Part shown: one piece after another, positions 56,525 through 64,000 of the stretch
Numbering within the stretch: position 1 is the first letter of the stretch
Layout: each line of letters begins with the position of its first letter
Origin: Podospora bellae-mahoneyi
Taxonomy: Eukaryota; Ascomycota; Sordariomycetes; Sordariales; Podosporaceae
Direction: 5' to 3'
Length of the DNA: 64,000 bases
Assembly (NCBI RefSeq): GCF_035222275.1
Contig: NC_085881.1
Coordinates: 2,976,001-3,040,000, forward strand
The notes under the pieces: generated by a model
The model's input: the letters and a program-made list of their open reading frames with translations, nothing else
Databases searched by the model: none
What the model was told of the DNA's origin: nothing
Program-made: the position numbers and the translations under genes

Positions 56525-58030
56525 CTCCGGAGAGTGGCTGTTTGGATCACTGACCAAAGGCCGTCGGATCGCGCGTTTTGTGCTTGGGAGTGGGGCTGTC
56601 TAGGGCACGTCGCTAGGCAGCTTATGTCTAGAGCGGTGGACTCCGCGGACATCAACGGGGTTTAGGGGTTTAGAGATTCTTGGAACTTGTCAGTATGGAG
56701 TAAAACAAAAGGCAACAGTCGATAAAGTTTTTTGTCAGACGGAGAAACCTGCCATGGTAGATCTCCTGAGGGAAGACACACACCGCGAGCTACGACCACG
56801 CAGGATTAAAACGCGGGGAAACCTGGCTGGGGCCGAGAAACGAGAATCGTATGGAGAAGACATCCGCCCCCCTCCCAAGACTTTTTGCAACAAAATAATT
56901 GCAAATTTCATGGCCACCCACTCGCCCACACACGCCTTCGACGCCTCCTATTGCTTGAACATGCAGCCAGCGTCATCTTCAACCCCGCCGGGATTGATTA
57001 GGGCTTCCGGCTGACCACTGGCAGGGCAGAGGGGCTCGACGCACCGTCGACGGGTTCGAAGGTGGCGTCCCCTTCGTGCAGCAGCGACATGGGCTCGGAA
57101 GGCGGCTGGCGTGGGCCGGAAAAGCAATTCGTGCGTGTCTAAGTGTCAGGCTGGGCACATGGTATTGGGTAGGTGTTGGCGACCTTCAGACTCGACTTTT
57201 GACTGCCTTCTCCACTTTTGGGCGAGACATTTCGCCAGGTCACACCTGATGGCCGCCTTTCCTAGCGGTGTGCAGTGATCCTCCTTCCATTTTGCACCAC
57301 ATACAGCAAGGCACACAATGCCAATGTCCGCATCATGGACAAGCCGCCACCGCGCTGTGTATTTCGCTATATCTAATCATAGAAACTCCCTAAGCATCAT
57401 TCCCTGAAACCATGAATGAGGCTAATAGCAATATCCTCCCCGATCATCCCCCCAGCCCATGCTCAAACAATCTGCAGGCCAGCCTCCTTCATTCAGATAA
57501 CGCTAATGCAAGACTGAATATTGGTGGAAAAAGGGCGAATCTGACCTTGTAGAGGAGTGCTAAAAATAAGGAAACAATGGTGACCGGGTTCGGTTTAGAC
57601 TGGAGTGATATGTCCAACTGTGACCGCCATATGATGGTGGACATCTTCTAATCGTTCCAATCCACTGACAAAGTCTCCTTCCAAGCAGCATCGGCCAAAA
57701 ATGCATAAAAACCAAAGTACGTGCTAGCTATACTAGCTGTTGCACGACTGTAAACGCCGATGAGATGAGCAGCACGGAATTTGGTTTCGAAAGGAGCAGG
57801 CGTTACAGTGGAGAGTTCGCACGGGAACAGCCGTGTCGGTCGTTTACAAACTCCTCTTCCCATCTTCAATAATCCCAGCCGCAATGATGAGCAAGTTCTT
57901 CCAGCGTGGTGTTCGGGCCACTCACTGTGGTAAGCAAAGTACGCTTTTGCTATAGAAACATTCTCTAACATCTTGATGCAATCTATATAGTTCTATTCCG
58001 ACACCAACTCAGTCGGTTGTAACGACTGGA

Positions 58031-58090
58031 ATGGCGAAAAGTGAACTTGTGATAAGAAGCGAATTGGCGAAAAGTGACTTGTGTTGATAA
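58031..58090. repeat. Direct repeat, two ~25-bp copies
   Basis: TGGCGAAAAGTGAACTTGTG at 58032 and TGGCGAAAAGTGACTTGTG at 58066 are near-identical direct copies, both followed by a TGATAA-like end. Possible local duplication or paired regulatory element. Confidence 0.5.
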
Positions 58091-58286
58091 CTTGAACCGT
58101 TGATGGGTTACTGTTGTTGGTCAAGGAGAAGAAAAGTTGAAGTTGAGGAGAAGCTGAGTCCAGATTTAAGGATGGCCCCCACCAAGACTGAGCAAAGTAT
58201 GGTGTGTTTGGACGTGCGCCTGAAGGGAAAAGTTGAAATCTCATTGGTCTCGTTTCATAAAGGTAAAGTCACTTCTATCAGAGGCC

Positions 58287-58297
58287 AACCCTAACCC
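58287..58297. promoter_or_regulatory. Telobox-like AACCCTAACCC
   Basis: About two units of the fungal telomere repeat complement, 170 bp upstream of the esterase-family start. In fungi such teloboxes can be promoter elements; too short to mean a telomere relic. Confidence 0.35.
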
Positions 58298-58466
58298 TCG
58301 TGCTGTAATCTGCACCTGCTCTCTTGTTGCCCTCCGTCATCATGTGCTCACGGAAGAAATATGGCTAATTTCATTGGGAGCTTCACGGTGAGCACTTCGG
58401 TGGCGATGTGGGTTATAAAAAGAAATATGCCGAGGACTGCGAATTGAATAACATCAATCCTGCACC

Positions 58467-60020
58467 ATGAAACCGTTGTCCAGAGGACCTTGTATGTTGA
58501 GGCCTTCTACTTCGTATGCGAGTATTCAAGCTCGTAACCTGTTTCCTCAAACCCGTTTCACGAGACACTCGTCCAAAATGACCACCAAGCCACAACCCCG
58601 CCCCCCCCCCCCTGAAAATCACACCGTAGAGCTTCTCCGCCGGCACCTCACACCCGTCCCACCCATCTCACAATCCTCTTCAACCCTCACCAACTTCTTC
58701 GCCCCCTTTGCCCACAACGATACCAAAATAATCCTAATCGGTGACTCCACCCACGGCACCTCGGAATTCTACCAAGCCCGCGCCGAACTCACAAAGTACT
58801 TTATCCAACACCACGGCTTCAACATCGTCGCCGTAGAAGCCGACTGGCCCGACGCCGAAGCCATCGACAAACGTGTCCGCCCTCGCTCCCCATCCGCTCC
58901 CTCCCTCACCCAAGACAGCGAGAAGCCCTTTCAGCGCTTTCCCACTTGGATGTGGCGGAACGTCGAGTTTCAGAACTTTACCAAATGGTTGAAGGAGTGG
59001 AATGAAGGGAAGGACAGCAAGACTGAGGCAGTGGGGTTTTACGGGTTGGATTTGTATTCACTGGGCAAGTCAATGCAAGCTGTGGTGGATTACCTTAACA
59101 AAATTGATCCCGAGATGGCAAAGGTGGCACAAAAAAGGTACGAGAGAATGATGATGTGGGCGGAGGAGCCGCACGAGTATGGGCTGGAGGCGCTTGCGGC
59201 TGGGTTTAAGGGATGTGAGAAGGATGTGATGAAGATTTTGGATAGCTTGCTGAGGAAGAGGGTTGAGTACGAGAGCATGATTTGGGATGGGGAGGAGTTT
59301 CATTCTGGGGAGCAGAATGCGAGGTTGGTCAAAGGTATGAGGAACGTCAAGACGACTGCCACGCTGAAACTAACTGGAGTATTAGATGCGGAACAATATT
59401 ACAAAGCGATGTTCTACGGCCGCGACGAGTCATGGAATCTGAGAGATAAACACATGTTTGAAACGTTGAACCGAATCATCAAGCACCGATCGAGGAGCAC
59501 GCCGTCCAGGGCCATTGTCTGGGCGCATAACAGCCACATTGGCGATGCGCGTGCCACCAGTATGGGCTGGTCGAACGATGAACTCAATATCGGGCAACTC
59601 TGCAAAGAGGCCTACGGAGATCAAGCCCTTACCATAGGTTGTTTGACCAACACCGGAACAGTCGCTGCTGCTCGTAAGTGGGATGGAGACATGCAAGTCA
59701 TGAAGGTACGACCTGGTCTGCCAAACAGCTACGAACAGTTAATGCACGCCACAGCTGTCAAGAACTTTGTTCTGGACCTGCGAGTTGGTCATTGCAACGA
59801 GGAGCTGATAAAGGCGCTCATGGAAAAACGGTTGGAGAGGTTTGTTGGAGTCATTTACGCTCCTGGCACTGAGAGGCAGTCGCATTACTCCCATGCTGTT
59901 TTGCCTGAACAGTTCGATGGTTTTATCTGGTTCGATGAGACCAAGCATGTCGGGGCACTCGAGGTGCACCAGCCCCATACGACAGTCGAATTTGATGAGA
60001 CCTGGCCATTCGGTTTGTAA
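58467..60020 (+). CDS. Erythromycin-esterase-family hydrolase-like protein
   Basis: PF05139-type protein. Bacterial Ere enzymes hydrolyse macrolide lactones, but the role in fungi is unknown. Exons 58467-59334 and 59386-60020 (500 aa). The 51-nt intron (GTATGA, ACTAAC branch, TTAG) is in frame, so read-through would add 17 residues between RLVK and DAEQYYKAM. Conserved family features are IGDSTHGTSEFY and AVEADWPDA (catalytic His/Glu regions), FYGLDLYSL, WAHNSHIGDARATSM and SHYSHAVLPEQFDGF. The N-terminus (about 38 residues, Arg/Ser-rich, no acid) resembles a mitochondrial presequence; MTTKPQPRP at residue 38 would be a cytosolic alternative start. TATAAAA lies 50 bp upstream. Confidence 0.88.
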   Translation: MKPLSRGPCMLRPSTSYASIQARNLFPQTRFTRHSSKMTTKPQPRPPPPENHTVELLRRHLTPVPPISQSSSTLTNFFAPFAHNDTKIILIGDSTHGTSEFYQARAELTKYFIQHHGFNIVAVEADWPDAEAIDKRVRPRSPSAPSLTQDSEKPFQRFPTWMWRNVEFQNFTKWLKEWNEGKDSKTEAVGFYGLDLYSLGKSMQAVVDYLNKIDPEMAKVAQKRYERMMMWAEEPHEYGLEALAAGFKGCEKDVMKILDSLLRKRVEYESMIWDGEEFHSGEQNARLVKGMRNVKTTATLKLTGVLDAEQYYKAMFYGRDESWNLRDKHMFETLNRIIKHRSRSTPSRAIVWAHNSHIGDARATSMGWSNDELNIGQLCKEAYGDQALTIGCLTNTGTVAAARKWDGDMQVMKVRPGLPNSYEQLMHATAVKNFVLDLRVGHCNEELIKALMEKRLERFVGVIYAPGTERQSHYSHAVLPEQFDGFIWFDETKHVGALEVHQPHTTVEFDETWPFGL

Positions 60021-60238
60021 GTTTGGATGACAAAGAATGCATGGGCAAACTGGCGTTTTGGCGTGGGCTGCACGGCAGGAGGCGTACGTCATCTGGTTGT
60101 CCGTGCGCAAGCTTGTCCTCAACACGATGTCATTATGAGCTAGCACTCATGTACACATATAAAATTGCAAGAGGAGGGATTTGACGCAGACCTTCTGCCA
60201 ACAGTTTCGAGTCCCAACATACCACAAACACCAATATT

Positions 60239-60731
60239 ATGACTGACCCTGGGAACCGTGAGCGCGGCCTTCGGGCTGCTATCAGCAATCCCCGTGTGTC
60301 AGAGAGGGCCAAACAACGGGACCGAGAGATCTTGGAACAGGAATTTGGTGAATCGTTCGAAACTGATCCAACTTCCGCAACAACAAGTGGCAAAAAGAAG
60401 GCCTCTAGCGAGGAATCAAATCCGGACACATCATCGAGGACATTTCGAGCATCCCAAACATACGGCAGCAGGAAAACACGAAGTTCGTCCAGCGGTGATC
60501 TTGAAACCAGCGGTCCTTCGGCCAGCATGTCATCGACGGTTGATGACAGTAGCATCGACGGCAAGGACAGGGGTAACGTGTAAGTCCCATCGTCTGCTTG
60601 ATGCACGCTGGCCACTGATATCACGAAGTGTTCGGGGCCTCAAAGCGGCACTTACAAATCCTCATGTCTCGGAAAAGGCCAAAGATCGGGATCGCAAGAA
60701 GTTGCAGGAACTAGGGGAGTCAGTAGAGTGA
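60239..60731 (+). CDS. con-6: Conidiation-specific Con-6 family protein
   Basis: Small hydrophilic Con-6 protein, a family abundant in conidia and linked to stress or desiccation. Exons 60239-60579 and 60629-60731 give 147 aa. Two Con-6 repeats: RGLRAAISNPRVSERAKQRD in exon 1 and RGLKAALTNPHVSEKAKDRD in exon 2, separated by a Ser/Thr-rich disordered linker; ends ELGESVE. Typical fungal Con-6 proteins have two close repeats, so the 75-residue linker is longer than usual. TATAAAA at 60158-60164 lies 75 bp before the ATG, fitting developmental control. Confidence 0.9.
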
Positions 60732-61457
60732 CAGCCGCCAACTTTGTGTGATCATAAACGCCTTATGCTGTGTTGGGTGCATGGCTGTCACATCGGGTAA
60801 CGAGATACGCGGCCCCTGGAGTTGAACAGATTGGTACCAGAATGGAAATAACGCGCGGCCAACAGGAGGAAGGTAATGGTCAGCCACACTAGATAGGACA
60901 AAAAAACCTGTAATCGCTCGGTTCCGACGGCGAGTAATCGTATCGATGAATGGTTCGATGTGGTTGTGTTGTGCCCCGCTTTTAACGTCAATCCTCCAGA
61001 AGGCTTGGAGAAACGGTTGGGAGAGGGAAGCTAGATCGACCGCCATGATTTCATCCAAGCCTTCGCCGTTCCACTGTGCATCTTTAAAAGAACACGAATG
61101 TCCATAATCCACAAGTATGGTGTTTGAGAAGGACAGACGTCTTACCACAACTCAGGTACCCGAAACTCGTCCATAATTCTTGACGTTCGACGATAAACAC
61201 AGGCTCAAAATGCACCACGTCGACATGTTGCACCACTGGACGACTCCAGAGAAACATGCACCTGCACCATCGCAACCGGCGGCGGCGCCACAATCGAGAG
61301 GCCCTCCTCCTGGTGCAACTACAAATTCCTCAACTTCAAATAGCCCCCTCGGCGCCAGCAATCCCAGCTCGAATCCATCACAACCACTATCACCGCCAGG
61401 TAGACTCGCAAGACAGATTTCACGGAGCAACAACAATACGCCGAGACCTTCGACAAG
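60732..61457. other. Intergenic; two doubtful ORFs
   Basis: Contains a 142-codon minus frame (60720-61148) that looks partly protein-like but overlaps the Con-6 3' end, and a plus frame from ATG 61210 overlapping the next gene. Neither is supported by a family. Confidence 0.35.
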
Positions 61458-61770
61458 ATGGCATCTTCTGAACCTGCCTCCCAGGAGCCAGTCGGTTCCG
61501 AGACCGTTGAGCAGCCCGAATATGCCGCCGTCTCCGATGCTAAGTCCGACGTGAAGGAGGAGGAGGATAAGACTGCGAGCGAGGGGGAGACGAAGCTGGG
61601 TGAGGTATGTTGGTTTTTTTGTTTTCTCGATGTGATGATAGTGGTGTGTGCTGACGTTGGGACAGACCGCAGAAGGAGAGGCACAGGAGGGTGAATCTGC
61701 TGTGACAGAGGGGGAGACACAGCAGGAGGAGGAGGTTGAGGAGCAGAAGCCGAAGAATAGATTTTGGTGA
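61458..61770 (+). CDS. Small acidic disordered protein
   Basis: Not recognised. Exons 61458-61604 and 61666-61770 (61-nt intron GTATGT..ACAG) give 83 aa, rich in Glu, Ser, Thr and Gln with almost no hydrophobic residues (MASSEPASQEPVGSETVEQP; ends EQKPKNRFW). Likely intrinsically disordered. The same frame is open upstream to about 61407 (ending QYAETFDK before the ATG), so an additional 5' exon, perhaps the Ser/Pro-rich ORF from 61210, may belong to this gene. Confidence 0.6.
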
Positions 61771-62240
61771 TAGATGCGTTGTGAATTGATTTTTTGTTTT
61801 GCAGCCATGCACGCTTCTCACTGGAACACAACGAGTGCCATCGGAAGCCGGAGTGAAACAACGGAAGTAAGCCGGACCATGGCCCGGAGCGGAGCGGCAC
61901 GGCGATATCCACTCCCGGCCCCACATCTGACGTTCAACGGCTCTTGCCTTTTCGGGAAGTGGTGATGTCATGACCGGGGCAAACTCTCCAACGTAATTGA
62001 CTGTTTGAACGACTTGATAACGTCACGATGATAATGGTTTTTTGGTGGAGGTGGTGCCTGAAGGAGATATATGGGACTTCCTTGAACGGTTTTGGTTCCT
62101 TGCATTTTCATCTCATCTCATCTCAACTTAACCATCAACACCACTTGTCCTTGTTGACCCTAACGACATCACACATCTTACAACACCCCACAGCAATCAC
62201 CTCTACGACATAATAACAGAAAACAGAAACAAAGACAAAA
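61771..62240. promoter_or_regulatory. Promoter region of the SDR gene
   Basis: 470 bp. An ATCTC-type repeat (catctcatctcatctcaac) at 62108-62127 lies in the probable leader. No TATA box near the start. Confidence 0.45.
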
Positions 62241-63242
62241 ATGCAATCCTTCCTCCAATCCACCACCGGCCTCGGCCCAACCCCCGTCCACCCCTCCAAC
62301 CTGGACGGCAAAGTCGCCATCGTCACTGGCGGCGCCCTCGGAATCGGCTTCGAAGTCTCCCGCGCCCTCGCCAACGCCGGCTGCAGAGTGATTATGGTCA
62401 ACCGCAAAGAAGAGCAAGGCGACGACGCCATCTCCACCATCAAGTCGGAGTCGCCGAATGCACAAGTCGAGTGGAAGGGCTGCGACCTCGGCTCGCTCAA
62501 GGAAGTCAGAGAGGTCTTCTCCGACCTTCGAAACTCGCTCGATCGGTTGGATTACTTGGTTTTGTCGGCGGGGATCAACACTAATCAGTATGGGCTTGAT
62601 GCCGATGGGATTGACAGGCACTTTGGGGTGAACTTTCTGGGGCACTTTTACGCGGTGAATCAGCTTTGGCCTTTGCTGCGCAAGACGGACAAGGTGCTTG
62701 GGGGAAAGCCGAGGGTGGTGTTTGAGGCGAGCGAGATGCATAGGGGGGCGCCGAAGAATGTGCATTTTGCCAGTTTGGAGGAGATCAATGATGAGAAGTT
62801 GGGGCCGACGGAGTTGTATGCGAGGACGAAGCTTGCCATGATTTTGTTTGCAAAGTATGGGCTTGCCGGGAAGGTGATTAAGGAGAATGGAGATGGGATA
62901 ATTGCTGTTTCGGTGCATCCTGGGGCGGTCAATACTTCGATGCAGCAGCAGTGGAAGGATGCATATCCGGGGATTACAGGCAAGTTGCTGACGTGGGCGA
63001 TGTTGGCGTTTGGGAGGGATGTGGAGCAGGGTTCTTATAGTGCGTTGTGGGCGTTGACGAGTCCTAAGATTGAGGAGGAGAATATGAATGGGTGGTACTT
63101 TAATGATCCTGATACGCCAGGGAAGGAGTCGGCGCAGGCTTCGGATGAGAAGTTGGGGACTGCATTGTTCGATTTGTCGGAGAGGATTATCAAGGAGAAG
63201 GTTGGAGAGGATGCTCTTGTTGACTGGAAGGAGTGTGCTTAA
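62241..63242 (+). CDS. Short-chain dehydrogenase/reductase
   Basis: NAD(P)-dependent classical SDR resembling the retinol-dehydrogenase/WW-oxidoreductase group. Single exon, 333 aa. Cofactor motif TGGALGIG (about residues 31-38), LSAGI in place of NNAG, catalytic YARTK (about 195-199), and VSVHPGAVNT after it. Substrate unknown. The 5' 250 bp are strongly C-biased at third positions and the rest G-biased, a pattern also seen in other genes of this window. Ends GEDALVDWKECA. Confidence 0.92.
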   Translation: MQSFLQSTTGLGPTPVHPSNLDGKVAIVTGGALGIGFEVSRALANAGCRVIMVNRKEEQGDDAISTIKSESPNAQVEWKGCDLGSLKEVREVFSDLRNSLDRLDYLVLSAGINTNQYGLDADGIDRHFGVNFLGHFYAVNQLWPLLRKTDKVLGGKPRVVFEASEMHRGAPKNVHFASLEEINDEKLGPTELYARTKLAMILFAKYGLAGKVIKENGDGIIAVSVHPGAVNTSMQQQWKDAYPGITGKLLTWAMLAFGRDVEQGSYSALWALTSPKIEEENMNGWYFNDPDTPGKESAQASDEKLGTALFDLSERIIKEKVGEDALVDWKECA

Positions 63243-63440
63243 GTTGGGGTGGTGTGAGAGGTGCAAGACGCTTGTATGATAGACATGAGATGGACAGAGA
63301 GGAATCGAGCAATTGTCACTGATCACCAAAAGGGTTATATGCGCCTGACAAAAGTCCAGCCATCCATCTAACTCTTCTTCATTATCTTGGTGTGTCTATG
63401 CTCAGAATCTTCCATCCGGTATTACTGTGCAACAGGACAA
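63243..63440. other. Convergent 3' flanks
   Basis: About 200 bp between the SDR and the partial membrane-protein gene; no feature seen. Confidence 0.6.
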
Positions 63441-64000
63441 TCACCGTCTCTCACTATACCCATCCATCTCCATAGGCGACTGTGGCCCTGCCGGTCGAAA
63501 GCTGTATTGCGGTGGACCTGGGCTCACGCTCGGTGAAGGTCCGAAGCCGGGCGAAAATACTGACAACTCGGCATACCCATGATTGGAAGCGACCTCAGCT
63601 GGTTTCCACCCAGCCTCTGCCTCTTGGAGAGGTATGTTCACAGGCGTCCTGGTGTACAGATACTTGTCGCCTGCGGCGAGAGCCTCTTGTGAGCCTGTCT
63701 GGGGCGGCTTTTGCTTTTGCTTCAGAGGTCGATAGAAGAAGTACCAGAGGCCTACGGCAATTAGAGCTAATAGGCCTGCGAGTCCCCCTAGTACGCCCCC
63801 TACTATGGCACCGATAGAGTGACCTTGTCCTGAAGATTGGCTGTTGGGGTCAGGTGAGTCTGGGTTAGGGATGCCGAAGGAGCCTGGGGCGAAGACTTGT
63901 TGGAGTATTGGAGTGGACCACTTGACGTTGCTTAGGGATCTGGGTCTGGATTAGTATACGTCCTTGTTGCCGGACTGAAAGAGGAAAGCTAACCCATTCT
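63441..64000 (-). CDS. Single-pass membrane protein, partial (5' end outside window)
   Basis: 3' part of a gene cut by the right edge. The last exon (about 63441-63942) encodes an extracellular Ser/Pro/Gly-rich stalk (FGIPNPDSPDPNSQSS), one hydrophobic Gly-rich helix (GAIVGGVLGGLAGLLALIAV) followed by Trp-Tyr-Phe and a basic stop-transfer RPLKQKQK, and a cytosolic Pro-rich tail ending MEMDGYSERR. An intron with TACTAATCC branch and CAG acceptor probably spans about 63943-63994. Such stalk-TM-tail proteins are common in Sordariomycetes as putative cell-wall sensors or HET-s-type partner receptors; the N-terminal domain that would decide is missing. Confidence 0.75.

Larger units (their letters stand above)
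56525..58466. promoter_or_regulatory. 1.9-kb divergent intergenic region
   Basis: Between the regulator and the esterase-family gene. Contains the direct repeat at 58031-58090, the telomere-like AACCCTAACCC at 58287-58297 and TATAAAA at 58414-58420. Small open frames (minus 57648-57971; a 25-codon spliceable frame starting near 57882) lack support. Confidence 0.45.

Noticed and set aside
57648-57971. 107-codon minus-strand ORF
   Set aside because: No domain, no splice-consistent extension; consistent with chance.
57882-58018. Tiny spliceable ORF starting MMSKFFQRGVRATH
   Set aside because: Only about 25 codons after splicing; too short to support although it resembles a short mitochondrial leader.
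59335-59385. 17-residue insertion unique to the esterase-family protein
   Set aside because: It is an in-frame intron with GTATGA donor, ACTAAC branch and TTAG acceptor.
60720-61148. 142-codon minus-strand ORF
   Set aside because: Overlaps the Con-6 3' end, no family features, no promoter signal.
61152-61808. 218-codon minus-strand Leu/Gly-rich ORF
   Set aside because: Antisense shadow of the Ser/Pro and Glu-rich plus-strand sequence.

Overview
This window is nuclear DNA of a filamentous ascomycete, most likely a Sordariomycete (Sordariales-like). The genes carry short introns of 46-95 nt with GT..AG ends and CTAAC-type branch sites. The contents are typically fungal: a HET-domain protein, Zn2Cys6 regulators, a Con-6 protein, an AA11 LPMO, an NPP1-type secreted protein and a clustered NRPS. 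Exon models were built by hand and each listed model closes in frame. I recognised no tRNA, rRNA, CRISPR array or intact transposon.

Layout. 0.2-6.5 kb holds housekeeping genes: OXA1 (inner-membrane insertase), TOM13/MIM1 (outer-membrane insertase), a p47/Shp1-type UBX protein and the Rag GTPase GTR1. 7.7-13.4 kb has a secreted AA11 LPMO with a GPI-type tail and a 1346-residue ankyrin/coiled-coil protein.

14.3-36.5 kb is a secondary-metabolite cluster: a vacuolar-type MFS transporter, a dimodular NRPS (C*-A-T-C-A-T-CT, 2587 aa), a divergent class I O-methyltransferase, an Etr1/MECR-like reductase, a DHA2-type MFS exporter, a carboxymuconolactone-decarboxylase-fold protein, a cytochrome P450 and an AflR-type Zn2Cys6 regulator. 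The likely scheme is two-residue assembly, release by the terminal condensation domain, then O-methylation, oxidation and export. The product cannot be named from sequence. This cluster is the best candidate for an undescribed system.

36.5-53.7 kb is accessory: a 3.1-kb gene-poor stretch, C2H2 zinc-finger and orphan genes, a divergent pair of secreted proteins (one NPP1/NLP), a large HET-domain gene, a small orphan gene, a minus-strand coding region interrupted by one in-frame stop, and an APH-fold kinase-like protein. 53.9-64 kb returns to ordinary genes: a Zn2Cys6/fungal_trans regulator, an erythromycin-esterase-family protein, a Con-6 protein, a small acidic protein, an SDR and the 3' part of a single-pass membrane protein cut by the window edge.
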